Assembly: GCA_019096065.1 (NCBI GenBank)
Contig: JAGUCH010000004.1
Location: 8,804,001-8,868,000, forward strand
DNA length: 64,000 nucleotides
From: Paracyclopina nana
Lineage: Eukaryota; Arthropoda; Copepoda; Cyclopoida; Cyclopettidae
Reading direction: 5' to 3'
Under the pieces are notes generated by a model. The model ran no database searches, was not told the origin of the DNA, and worked only from the letters and a program-made list of their open reading frames with translations. Of the stretch, positions 52,555 through 62,441 are shown one piece after another. How positions within the stretch are numbered: the first letter of the stretch is position 1; the number at the start of each line of letters is the position of its first letter. A program made the translations under genes and the position numbers.

Positions 52555-53800
52555 CTATCGGGTGGCCATACTGTCCTTAGATAGACTGCAACAGATTGTC
52601 CTTGGATAGACAGACATAACTCATAGTCCCTGGATCAACTTTGAAGATAAACAGTCCTTGGATCAATGAAACTGATAGTCCTTGGATAGACTAGTATGAC
52701 CTAGCAGGACCTGGGACAATTATAACAAAATGTGACTGGATAGCCTGACATAACTGATTGTCCCTGCACCAAAAAATGGATCATACTTGGATTGAAAGCT
52801 AGAACATATTGTACAGCATGTGGCTCCATATATGCACACAGCAGGCTGCTCAGAAGTAGTAAATAAACCGTCCAAATTGTTAGAATGCAGCAACAAACTG
52901 TCCCTGGATTGACAAAAACATACTGTCCTTGGATAGACTGGCAGAGCAGACTATCCTTGGATAGACTGTCAAAAGAGACTACCATTGCTGGAGAAAGTGC
53001 TCAGCAACTGAATTTCGACTCTTACAGCAAAAGTATAGCTAGATTTGAGACAGTATTTTAATGCTTATTGATGGCATGAGTTTCTGCTTGGCTTGAAAGC
53101 TTGAGCTACAACAGCACAAAGCTTGGGATTGCTTGAACCAAATTTTGAAAAGCTTGAAAGTTGAAAAAGCTTATTTAAATACGGTGACTTTATCACCATT
53201 TTTTTCCTTTATGTAAAATAGTGAAAAGTTTGAGAAAAGCTTGAAAAGTGAAATTTTCAGTCGATGCAAGAAAGGTATGTTTTCCCAGTCGATCCAAGGC
53301 TGACTAGTCATGTTGATGCACATACCGTCTTTTGTCTATCCAAAGATGATCTGTTTGTCGATCCAAAAACTATGTTTTCATAGTTGATTCTAGAACAATT
53401 TGTCCAGTCAGTTCAAGTACAGTTGCACAGTGGTTCAAAATGCCGCTTTCATGCTCATCCCAAAAAAGTCGCGAATTTGACATGGCACCTTTTTCTTATA
53501 AGCCATTGGAGGGAAAAACTTTTTTGCTAGATGGTGCTTTTTGGGCAAGCATATTTGGAAAGACTGTAGCATGTGAAACTTGTCAAGTGATCAGGAGCGG
53601 CAGTTTGATTGGCTCATCAGCGAAGCCAGGTTAGAAAAAAACAGTTTCAAAATGAAAAGCTTATCTGTAAAATTAGTTGATCCAAGAACGATTTGTTTTG
53701 TCCATGAGAGGCCAATTTGTCGTAGTCTATCCATGGACGATCCATTGTGGATCCAAGGGTAGGAGTCCCAACTGTCCACATGGACTGACTAGTGTCTTTG
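52555..53800. repeat. degenerate minisatellite in inverted halves
   Basis: Between 52570 and 52980 the unit tgtccttggatagact recurs in diverged form about eight times. Between 53285 and 53770 the complementary unit (gtctatccaagga, gtcgatccaa, gttgatccaag) recurs. The two halves would pair around a spacer of about 300 bp. Confidence 0.6.
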
Positions 53801-53886
53801 ATCACAATGCTGAACATGACCAACTGAAAGACCAAGACCAAGTAATAGATTAGTCAGTTCTTGGACCTGGCTGCCCAAAATCTACC

Positions 53887-53992
53887 TACCGATTGAGTCA
53901 TCAAAACCGGGTAAGCGCTATGGCCAATTCGGCCGGTTTATTTAGTGCGACAGTGCAGCCAGCGCATACCGTTTCTCATGACTCAATCGGTA
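53887..53992. repeat. short MITE-like inverted-repeat element
   Basis: Perfect 15-bp terminal inverted repeats, TACCGATTGAGTCAT (53887-53901) and its complement (53978-53992). A second, imperfect inner pair follows (aaaccgggtaagcgct; agcgcataccgttt). The whole is 106 bp. Confidence 0.7.
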
Positions 53993-54108
53993 TGTCCTGG
54001 TAAATCTAAGTCAGTCATGGTTATCCAAGTAATCAATTGCTGCTCAAGTCAGCTCATAAAAAGCACATAATATCAAACAAGAAGCATCAGATATACAAGG
54101 GGTGCCCT

Positions 54109-54699
54109 CACTAAGGCCTAAAATGTGGTGAGTTTTAGGATCTAAAATACAGGTGGGTTTTAAGATCTAAAACATGGGTTTTAAAGCCTACACTTTTTTG
54201 GATTTGGGTACTAAGATGTAAGTTGAAAAATTGTTTTGAGCTGTACCTGGGTTTCAAGATCTAAAGAACAAGATTTTAAGATCTAATAGCTTCAAAACTG
54301 ACAGTGACAAGAAATTGAAGTTTTCACAATATATATTTGTTACTGGAAAGCACATATTATCAGCTCACAAAATATCCTTTTATATTTTACTGGCTCTTCA
54401 CGTTTTGAAGAGAAAATACATATTTATGGAATAAATTAAAACATGAAGTTCCTGCAAGTTTTCTATTGAAAGTCACTTTTCCAAGCTTAAAGGTCTTAAA
54501 AAACCATGCGACTGGATTTTAAAAACTAGGAAAAAAACAATGTAGATCTTAAAACTCATAAGGTTAGATGTTAACATCCATGAATTAGGCTTTAGCATCC
54601 AAACCTTAAGATCTTAAGACCCAGAGCCAAATAAGTGTAGACTTTAAAGCCCACCATGATTTTAGATCCTAAAACTTACCCCTATTTTAGGCCTTAGTG
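54109..54699. repeat. 591-bp fold-back element
   Basis: The ends are perfect 16-bp inverted repeats (CACTAAGGCCTAAAAT). The arms remain alignable for more than 100 bp, with gttttaggatctaaaat in both. They carry internal repeats of ttttaagatctaaaa. No coding sequence is seen. Confidence 0.75.
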
Positions 54700-54740
54700 A
54701 CTTCTCCCAAGGAATCATGGTGGGTCTTTGGTTTTTGTAG

Positions 54741-54802
54741 TTTCCAGTTTCAAACAGGGGAGCAACATAAGTCACAGTGAAATGTGGAGGGCGGGCCTTC
54801 GG
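54741..54802 (+). repeat. SINE-like family, truncated 3' copy
   Basis: This matches the body and tail of the copy at 54866-55089: caaacaggggagc(a/g)acata, gtcacag(t/c)gaaatgtggagggcgggccttcgg. It lacks the tRNA-like head and the second half of the palindrome. Confidence 0.75.
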
Positions 54803-54865
54803 ACTTTCCATTTTTTCAAATTACAAGTGTTCAATATGTAAGAAAAAAAATCATTTATTATGAAG

Positions 54866-55089
54866 GACCCTCGGTGGCTCATTGGTAGAACGCCGGACTT
54901 GTACTCTGACTGATGTGGGTTCAATCCCCAGGCATGGCATGTGTGCTTTTTCTCGTTTTTTCTGTGAGAGGAAGTGTATTCGGTACATTTATATCCTTGT
55001 TGATATCCTGGTCCCATTTCCTGGTGTCAAACAGGGGAGCGACATAGGTCACAGCGAAATGTGGAGGGCGGGCCTTCGGCCCGCCCTCC
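54866..55089 (+). repeat. tRNA-headed SINE-like element, full copy
   Basis: The head (54866-54933) looks like a tRNA. It has an A box TGGCTCATTGGTAGAA, a CTTGTAC loop that would carry anticodon TGT (Thr), and a B box GGTTCAATCCC. A body of about 125 bp follows. The 3' end is a 27-bp palindrome (55063-55089) with 11-bp arms GGAGGGCGGGC. No coding capacity. It is not a functional tRNA gene, as the acceptor stem does not pair fully. Confidence 0.75.
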
Positions 55090-55686
55090 AAAAATTCATT
55101 TAAAGGATGGCCTAGCAAGTGCTTTATAATTTAAAAATAAGACATTTCTGGTTGGTGTGAGACGAGCCCATCAATTTAGGCCATTTCTTGACATGAAACA
55201 CTTTATATTTTAAAAAAAGCAGTTTCCTATTGAAAAGCCTACAATTCTCATTTAAAAAAAGATAAATAATTAAAGTTTGCTGAAATAACAGCTACATATT
55301 ACGAATTTTAAGCATGTTGAATCCCGGTCCGTCAAAATTTCACTTTTGGGGCTAAAACCGGCACGTCATAAAATAAGGGATACACTCGACTTTTTTAAGG
55401 CAAAATTGCCCAATTCAAACCAAATTTTCACGAACAAATCTTAACAACTTGGCACATTGTCTTCTAATTAAAATTCAAGAAAAAGAATTAGGCATTTCTC
55501 AACTTTCAATAAAGTATGGTAAAAGGATGAAACATTCAAATTACTAAGGATAGGCCAAAGTTGGGGGTAGAAATTCGAACCTCTCGCGTTCCACGCCTGA
55601 GGCAAAGCAAAGCCATAACAAGAGGCTTCAAATTTTTTGATAACACTTTTTCCTGCCTAAGTAAAAACAAAAAAGAATTCAAAGCC

Positions 55687-58600
55687 ATGGCTGCTGAGAC
55701 GGACGAGCCCATTGCTGACACTGAGAAGGTGAAGCCTTAACAAATCGCCTTACTTCACTTGACTCACTTTTTTTTGTCTGAGCAGGTGGCAATTGCTTCT
55801 GATTTCATCCTCCATTCTCCACCGGGGGAGTTTAATGAGGTCTTCAATGATGTTCGTGTTTTGCTGGCCAATGACAACCTGCTCAAGGAAGGAGCAGCAG
55901 GGTGAGACAACCTGCTTGAATTTAAGCTAAGCAAGGCACTTTCTTTGGCATAAGCTGAGCAATTTCTTCTCAGCCTTGATGAGTCATGACAAGTGTCAAG
56001 CATTGATTTGAATGCTCTCAGCTTCAGCATTTCACCTTGCTTTGCCATAAGTGAAAGTTGTCTTTAAGCAAAGCTAAGCTAAAAGCTGTAAAAAAAGTGT
56101 CGAGTAAATGTGTCATTTCATGTATTTTAAAGGGTCTGTCCATTTGGTGAGTTCAAAAATTGTGCTTTAACATTTTGCAAAATTGACATTTTTTCAAGTG
56201 TCTTGAAAAGTTGAGTTCTGCATAAGAACATGAATGATATTACTCTGCATGACTATTACTCATGCATTAACTTTTTGAAAAAAGAACTTTTTCTTGCCAA
56301 AAAGAACAACTTCTGTCTGGAAAAAACCTTTGTTGGATTTGTTCATAAGTTTTGATGTAAAGTGGCAATTTTTGTTAACTTTGAGAATCATAACTAATGC
56401 AAGTGCTTTTGACACCGAGTTATAAAAATAGTACTTTTTCTCTCTTCAGCTTATTTGGTGCATAAATAATAATTTGGAAATTGAGTTACTTTTAAAGGTT
56501 TCACTTTAGGACACTAACATGAGCAGACCTTAAAAACTTTTAAAGTTGCTTCAAAACTGGAATTATGTTTTAAAATTAAGCCTAAATATAAATCATGAAG
56601 AGCTAGTATTTCCTTAAGCTTAGTGAGATTATGTTAACTCTATTCAGGGCCTTCGTGCAGTACAACAAAGACCAACTGACACCTGTCAGGCTGGAAGGTG
56701 CTCCCTACTGCTGCCTAATCACCGAGTTCAATGACCTCGGAGGAGGCCGTTTTGCTGACCCGAGGACCAAGCAGTCCTTCAAGTACGATCATTTGCGAAA
56801 GGAGGCCTCGGATTTGCAGCCTTGGCAGCCTTTGGCAGAGCTGGAGCCCATCAGGGCCACCATTGAGGCTGAGGTCACTGCGTACACTGTAAACCATTAC
56901 AAGCATGGAATTTGTAGTGTGTTTTCCACAATCAAAGAGGAGGGCAAGGCCATCATTATTTGCGTCGAAGACCACCAATTCCAGCCCAAAAACTTTTGGT
57001 AATTGCAAGTTATTGAGATTCAATCATTTTGAAGGCATGCTTTTCCAGGAATGGTCGTTGGAGGTCAGTGTGGACTGTCCTGCTTGAGGATGGCAGTGCT
57101 GTGGTCTCCAGCATTTTCAAGGTTCAAGTCCATTATTTCGAAGATGGCAACGTTCAGTTGGTATCCTCCAAAGAGATCAAAGAAGAACTTTCTTCTAGTG
57201 TAAGTTGTCAGCAGTGCCTTACTCAAAATGAGTGAGCATTGAATATTGTTGGAGGGCGGGCCGAAGGCCCGCCCTCCACATTTCGCTGTGACCTACGTCG
57301 CTCCCCAGTTTTGAGACAGGAAACTGCACCAGGAAACCAAACCAGGATATCGACCAGGAAGTAAATTGCAATCCAGAAAAAGACAGAAAAATAACTGCCT
57401 GGACCGGGATTTGAACCCAGGTCAGACAGCATTGAAATCTGACACTCTGTCACTGAGCCACCTAAGCAATACACAAAATTTGCTACTAAGATCAGTATGA
57501 TTCAAAGAAAAAGTTGAGCAAATGTTTAAGATTGCCTCTACCTCTAGCAAATTATGTATGTCAGCCGCATTCAGCCCAGAGGCCTACGGCCACTGGGCTG
57601 AATGCGGCAGTTACTGTTTTTCCAAAGATTGGAAAATAACTTCATCCCATTAAACACAAACTGCAATGCTTTATACAAGGTGATTGATGCATTTTATTGG
57701 GAGTGGGCAAAAGGCCAGCCCCCACTCATTTTTTGGAGGGCGGGCCAAAGGCCGGCGCCCCACATTTTGCTGTGACCTTTTCGCTCCCCTGTTTGACACA
57801 GGAAACTACAGGAAGTAAATTGCAATCCAGAAAAAGACAGAAAAAAACAGAAAAAGAACTGCCTGCACCGGGATTTAAACCTGGATCTGACTGCTTAGTA
57901 GTCCGACACTCTGTAACTGAGCCACCAAAGCTTTTAACTCAAATCAGAATGATTCAAAGAAAAAGTTGAGCAAATGTTTAAGATTGCCTCTACCTCTAAC
58001 ATAAAATGTATGTCGGCCGTTCAGCCCAGTGGCCGTAGGCCTCTGGGCTGAATTCGGCTGTTACTGCTTTTTCCAAAGATGAGAAATTTACCTACATCCT
58101 ATTAAACACAAACTGCAATGCTATATACAGTGTGATTGATGTATATTATTGGGAGTGGGCAACAGGCCCGCCCTCCACATTTCGCTGTGACCTATGTCGC
58201 TACCCCGTTTGACACAGGCCACAGTGGGGTCATCCCATTGCAAAAAGTGGCGTTCGGAAATCTCGCGAAATGGCAGCATCATTCAAACTCTCTCAAAACA
58301 CGGCAGTTTAAAATTGGAAATTTCGAGGCCGAAAACAATTCAATCATGATTGTGGCATCAAAATTAATTGTTGGTTACATTACAAATTATGATAACTATT
58401 AACGGAAATTTGCGATTCGCTCAAATTTTCCGCGAAAAGGGGATCCTGAAGTTAAGCTATTTTTGATCATTTTCAAATATTAATTTGCTCGTTAGCCCTC
58501 AAAAGTTCTCAACAATTTTTGCATGAAACAATCAGTTCATTACCTGAAATCATTGTGACAAAGTTTTATTTGCGCATTTTGGCGCCATTTTGAGATATCA

Positions 58601-61600
58601 CAGTTTTCACTGAGCCCATTTTGCCGACTTCAGCAGCCCTTTTTGAATTTTCAAAACAATAACAAACTCAGTAATAGCTGACAAAACCGTTTACAATGCA
58701 CTTTTCTATGAAAAATCATCAATTCAAGCCAAAAAATTTGAAAACTAGGCCTTAAATCTCTGTTTGAAAGGCCTACGGCATTAAGTACTTGCCGCTAAAC
58801 GCCACTTTTCGCATAGAGATGACCCCACTGTGCAGGCTCGGGCTAGAAAAGCTGTACTCGAGTTTTTGCATTCAATTCAAAAATCCACTCTCAGCTCTTT
58901 AACTGCCCTACTTTATGATCCCCAGCTATATATTATCTATTTATATATGTAAACAATTTATAAAACAAGCTATCAAAATAGCTGAGCAAATTTTGTGAAG
59001 GAAAAATCGAGAAGCAACTTTGCAGGCTCGATGCTACGACTATATATGATGGAAAGTAATTTTCAAATATTAATGAAGTTACCAGACTAGGCAATCTTGA
59101 CTTAGCATCTGATCCATTACTTTGAAGGCTAGGGTTGAGAGGCCCTCAGTAATGCAAGAGTAGTTGAAAGTGTTAATCAATGAATTAAAAATTGTGCATT
59201 TTGAATTTGGCACTTTTTGAAGCTAAAAGATATGTATCTTCAAGTTTTGTCTGGTATCTCTGATAGAGACTCTACTTTAAAAAGGAGTCCTAACAAAAAT
59301 CAAACTGTATCGGTAGCTCAGTCAATAGAGCGCCAGTCTCCTAATCTAAATGTTGAGGTTTCAATCCCCATACAAGAACAAGGCATTTTCCTCCTTTTTT
59401 CTTCTTGGATTTACTTCTTGGACAAAATCATGGTCAAATAGAGGAGCAACAAACCTTATAAAATACTTTATAATGTGTGTCACTTGATAAAGTAAAACGT
59501 CAGAGCTTTTATATATGTGTAGTTATATGAACTGAGACGAATTGGTAAACTGAATTATGCATGCGAAAATTACTTTCCATCATATAAAAAAGATTTCCTA
59601 TGCTATAAATATACCTATTTTCAAAGCCTCAAAGATATTATCAAGTTTTTGAGGTTTATTTCTAAAAATTAGGGACAATTCACTACTTTTGGGCTGGCTT
59701 TTTCCAACTTTCTTAGCTTTTGCCATGCCAGTACAACAACTATAGCATGCCCATCATGATTACCAGAAAATTCTTTTTCCTCAATTCATTGCAAGAAATG
59801 GCTAATTTGTCAAAAAACTGGCTCTTTTTATAAAACCCACACTAGATGAACTTGTTTGTTTTGAACTCACTCAGAGTGGAGCTGCCAAAAGTAAGGCTAT
59901 TTTTTCTTATTCGATCCTTCATGCTCATGTCTGGATATGATGTGACTCATGATCGAAAATTTCTTGACTTTCATGAATCTTGCTCAAAATGGTACCATTC
60001 TCTTCCTTGAATCAATTGTACTGTTTCAAGCTCAAAAAGAGAGCTTTCTTTAACATTTTGTTGCCTACAACTCAAAAAACCTTTTTGTTTACTTTTTGTT
60101 TGAAGCGCTATTTTTGCCGCAATTGCTACGCACGCTTACTCGTACGCCAAAGAACCAAAAATTCAGCACCATCTATTGCATTTTGTCTGTCTTTTGCTCC
60201 CCATAATTCAGGTTTCCAATCCAAATCTGCTCTTTTATATCACATTATTTCTAAGCATTTTTGGGGATATTTTAGAAATACTTAATAGCCCTGGAATAAA
60301 ATTTAAGGGATTTAAAGTAATTTTATTCCCCTCTAATCCATGGAACTAATCCAAATTAGAAGTTAGAAAAAAGAGAGAAACTATCTAGATTCCAACCTCA
60401 GATTGTTAGATTAGCATTCCAATGCTCTAACCATTGAGCTATGGGAACTTCATGTTAATTGGCTGCTGCTGTTACAGCCAGATAAAGAAATCAGAAAAAG
60501 TTAAGGAATGACTGGGATTTCAACCTCGGTTGGCTGAATCCAGAACCCATCGCTCTAATAGGAGCTCCTCTAGTAAAATGGTTTTTTTTAAGTAGTCTAT
60601 TTTTTAGCTCCCAAACCACAGGATGCTAGCATGTGAGGGCAGCCCAGTAACTTCATTAACACACTCAAAAATCATTTTACAGAATATAAAATTGTATATT
60701 TTGAGCTGGGGCATATAAAATTGGGTCATACAATTGCTGACTTTGGATTTACAAATGGAAAAACACTCATACAATTACAGCCCTTGCAGGCTCAGGCTAG
60801 TAAAGCTGTACTTGAGTTTTCCTATTTTACAATCCATTATGACACAAACTCAACCTGGGTAAAACTAAGGAGTGCTAATAGGTATGTTACAATAGCTTTC
60901 AGGAAACTTGTGAAAATTTCTAGTTGGGATGTGCCTTTTATCCCTAAATGTTTGGCCATAGTTATTTGATCCAGGGGTGGTTGCCTCTGAGAAATTAGCC
61001 CCCAAATAATTTTGCCTTAAAGACATTTAACCCTGGGCATATTTGCCATTTGGATATTTGCATGAGGAAATTTGTCCATAAGATGTTTGCCCCTAGGATT
61101 ATTTACCAATAGAAATTTTGTCCCCTGAGATGTTAGCCCTTTGGATTTTTGCCCCTGAGATGTTAGCCCCTTGATTTTTTGCCTGTGAGATATAAGCCCT
61201 TTGGATTTTTGCTCTTGAGGTGTTAGTCCCTTGGATTTTTGCCCCAAGGACTTTGACCCCTAGACTTTTTTTTGGCTTTTCAACAAGCAAATAGCATAAA
61301 GTGACTTAACTTGCTGCACACTCTAGTCAGTCGACTTTCATTTCCAGCCAAAACAACATTCAGTGAATTAATTTTACTTTTGAACCTCTATTTTTCACTT
61401 GAATTAATTTTACTTTTGAACCTCTATTTTTCACTTACGATCCCTGGCAAATCATATTCAATAAAGTCATCTGTAAGATCATAGTAAGATTCTTAAATCA
61501 ATTTGTAAACTGCCTAAAGGTAATTTTTGTTAAGTTTGTTAAGACCTTGGATATATGCCCTGACCAATAAACTAACACTCCCTCAAACTAATAAGTTTAT

Positions 61601-62176
61601 AGACCTTAATTTAGAAACAAAAGTAATCATTTAAAAGTCATGTAAAATAAAGGCATCAATATATTATACTAATTTGTGAATCACCTAGTGTAAGTTATTA
61701 AGTGCAGTGTTTTTGGTTCCACAAAATTCATTATTCCTGGTACAACTTTCATGACAATTTGCATTTTATCTGCTGCTTATTTTCTTGCACTTGCTCAGAT
61801 CAAGAATTTCTATCAATGCAAAATAAAAAAGCAATGAGACACTCTTGCAATTTCTAGTTACTAGTGTGTGCAACATTTCTCATTAAAATCAGGGACTAGC
61901 ATCACTGATGTCCGTAGGCCTGCCCTCCGCTGTCCATTTATGGACGCCTTTACCTAGTTTGGTTTTTCTAATTTACAGTCAGAGTTGGCCAAAGATATAG
62001 TAAATTTGATGGAGACCAGCGAATCCGAGTACCAATCAGCCATCTCTGAGAACTACCAGACGATGTCCGATACCACATTCAAGGCACTCAGACGTCAATT
62101 GCCTGTGACCAGGACGAAGATTGACTGGAACAAAATTGTCTCCTACTCAATTGGCAAAGAGTTGAAAACTCAGTGA
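55687..62176 (+). CDS. CAPZA: F-actin-capping protein subunit alpha
   Basis: Exons 55687-55728, 55786-55901, 56648-56998, 57049-57199 and 61979-62176 give 285 aa, the family length. Recognisable blocks are [65 protein letters not shown], and the actin-binding C-terminal part [32 protein letters not shown]. With the beta subunit it forms the heterodimer that caps actin barbed ends. Introns 1 and 4 frame short exons; intron 4 is 4779 bp, about 50 times the usual intron length here, because of repeat insertions. No coding exon is damaged. Its convergent neighbour is COPZ. Confidence 0.95.
57251..57475 (-). repeat. tRNA-headed SINE-like element, minus copy 1
   Basis: The tail palindrome at 57251-57277 has the same 11-bp arms as at 55063. 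The body follows on the minus strand, and the tRNA-like head is at about 57400-57475 (A box TGGCTCAGTGACAGAG, B box GGTTCAAATCCC). Confidence 0.75.
57563..57609. repeat. hairpin with core in orientation 1
   Basis: Perfect arms GCCGCATTCAGCCCAG and complement enclose the 13-bp core aggcctacggcca. Confidence 0.8.
57735..57935 (-). repeat. tRNA-headed SINE-like element, minus copy 2
   Basis: Tail ggagggcgggccaaaggccggcg is partly decayed. The body is shared with copy 1 (aaattgcaatccagaaaaag), and the tRNA-like head is at about 57860-57933 (B box GGTTTAAATCCC on the minus strand). Confidence 0.7.
58016..58070. repeat. hairpin with core in orientation 2
   Basis: Arms CAGCCCAG and CTGGGCTG enclose tggccgtaggcct, the exact reverse complement of the core at 57563-57609. 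The outer arms are slightly decayed. Confidence 0.8.
58163..58219 (-). repeat. SINE-like element, 3' part only
   Basis: ggcccgccctccacatttcgctgtgacctatgtcgct resembles the tail and body of the other copies. It stops at the left end of the Transib-like element, which appears to have landed in it. Confidence 0.65.
58220..58832. mobile_element. non-autonomous Transib-like terminal-inverted-repeat element
   Basis: The element is 613 bp. Both ends begin CACAGTGGGGTCATC, and the terminal inverted repeats match at 31 of 35 positions by eye. They are flanked by the 5-bp duplication caggc (58215-58219 and 58833-58837). CAC-starting ends, a CACAGTG-type first heptamer and a 5-bp GC-rich duplication are features of Transib and RAG-like transposons. 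No transposase frame is present, so it would be a MITE mobilised in trans. Superfamily is inferred from the ends only. Confidence 0.65.
59043..59586. repeat. inverted-repeat-bounded segment
   Basis: A 22-bp perfect inverted repeat (tatgatggaaagtaattttc core) bounds 544 bp, which include a tRNA-like head at 59306-59375. No target duplication is clear. Confidence 0.55.
59306..59375 (+). repeat. tRNA-like sequence (decayed)
   Basis: The A box is TAGCTCAGTCAATAGAGC with a perfect 4-bp D stem, the loop CTCCTAA would carry anticodon CCT, and the B box is GGTTTCAATCCC. Acceptor ends TGTAT/ATACA pair. The anticodon stem does not, so it is more likely a SINE head or tRNA pseudogene than a working gene. 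Confidence 0.55.
60384..60447 (-). repeat. tRNA-like sequence (decayed)
   Basis: On the minus strand it has A box TAGCTCAATGGTTAGAGC and B-box-like GGTTGGAATCT, at tRNA spacing. The anticodon arm and acceptor are degenerate. Confidence 0.5.
60510..60570 (-). repeat. tRNA-like sequence (decayed)
   Basis: The minus-strand B box GGTTGAAATCC is clear, and the A box is degenerate (GAGCTCCTATTAGAGC). It is a probable SINE head remnant. Confidence 0.4.
61018..61270. repeat. 30-bp degenerate minisatellite
   Basis: About eight diverged units of roughly 30 bp, such as ccctttggatttttgcccct followed by gagatgttag. Open frames through it are a by-product of the period being a multiple of three. Confidence 0.7.
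61365..61436. repeat. perfect 36-bp tandem duplication
   Basis: The 36-bp unit beginning gaattaattttactttt and ending ctatttttcactt occurs twice in direct succession with no mismatch. Confidence 0.9.
61911..61959 (-). repeat. 49-bp repeat, right copy (inverted)
   Basis: Reverse complement of 52038-52086 with one mismatch. It lies 20 bp upstream of the last CAPZA exon. Confidence 0.85.
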
Positions 62177-62441
62177 TGATGAAATTTTTGTACATGGTTG
62201 ATTGCTGCTTCTGATTTTTTCACACTCGCATACTTTACAATATTGGCTTGGAAAATCTAATAAATTGCCTTTGCGTACTGCATCTTCTACCTGATATCAT
62301 GTTGTTGATATGTACAGCTTGATCTCTATGGAATGTACTGTTCAATAGCGAATCCACATTAATTCGAAATGAACAATTACGAAAGGTTAACCTGCGATCA
62401 GCAAAGCTTCGTACAGTAAAATGTAACAGATGTACGTACCG

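Larger units (their letters stand above)
51907..55686. other. repeat-rich spacer between twinfilin and CAPZA
   Basis: No gene is supported in 3.8 kb. It contains at least four fold-back or inverted-repeat structures, a 49-bp sequence repeated in inverse orientation at 61911, and two copies of a tRNA-headed SINE-like repeat. These are listed individually. Confidence 0.7.
57251..58162. repeat. tandem segmental duplication inside CAPZA intron 4
   Basis: The unit 57251-57734 (SINE copy plus about 255 bp) is repeated, diverged, at 57735-58162. Shared stretches include gattcaaagaaaaagttgag, gtttaagattgcctctacct, attaaacacaaactgcaatg and attgggagtgggcaa. Confidence 0.8.
57200..61978 (+). other. CAPZA intron 4, packed with repeats
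   Basis: This 4.8-kb intron has donor gtaagttg and acceptor ctaatttacag. It contains three minus-strand SINE-like copies, a tandem duplication, a Transib-like element, other inverted-repeat elements, tRNA-like heads, a minisatellite and the right copy of the 49-bp repeat. No host exon is apparent in it. Confidence 0.75.

Noticed and set aside
54866-54933. A functional tRNA-Thr gene
   Set aside because: The acceptor stem does not pair fully and the sequence is joined to a repeat body shared with other copies, so a SINE head fits better.
61017-61247. A small repetitive protein on the minus strand
   Set aside because: The frame exists only because a minisatellite has a 30-bp period.
52038-61959. 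A single 9.9-kb transposon ending in the 49-bp inverted repeats
   Set aside because: The interval contains host CAPZA exons and many independent repeats, and no flanking target duplication was found.
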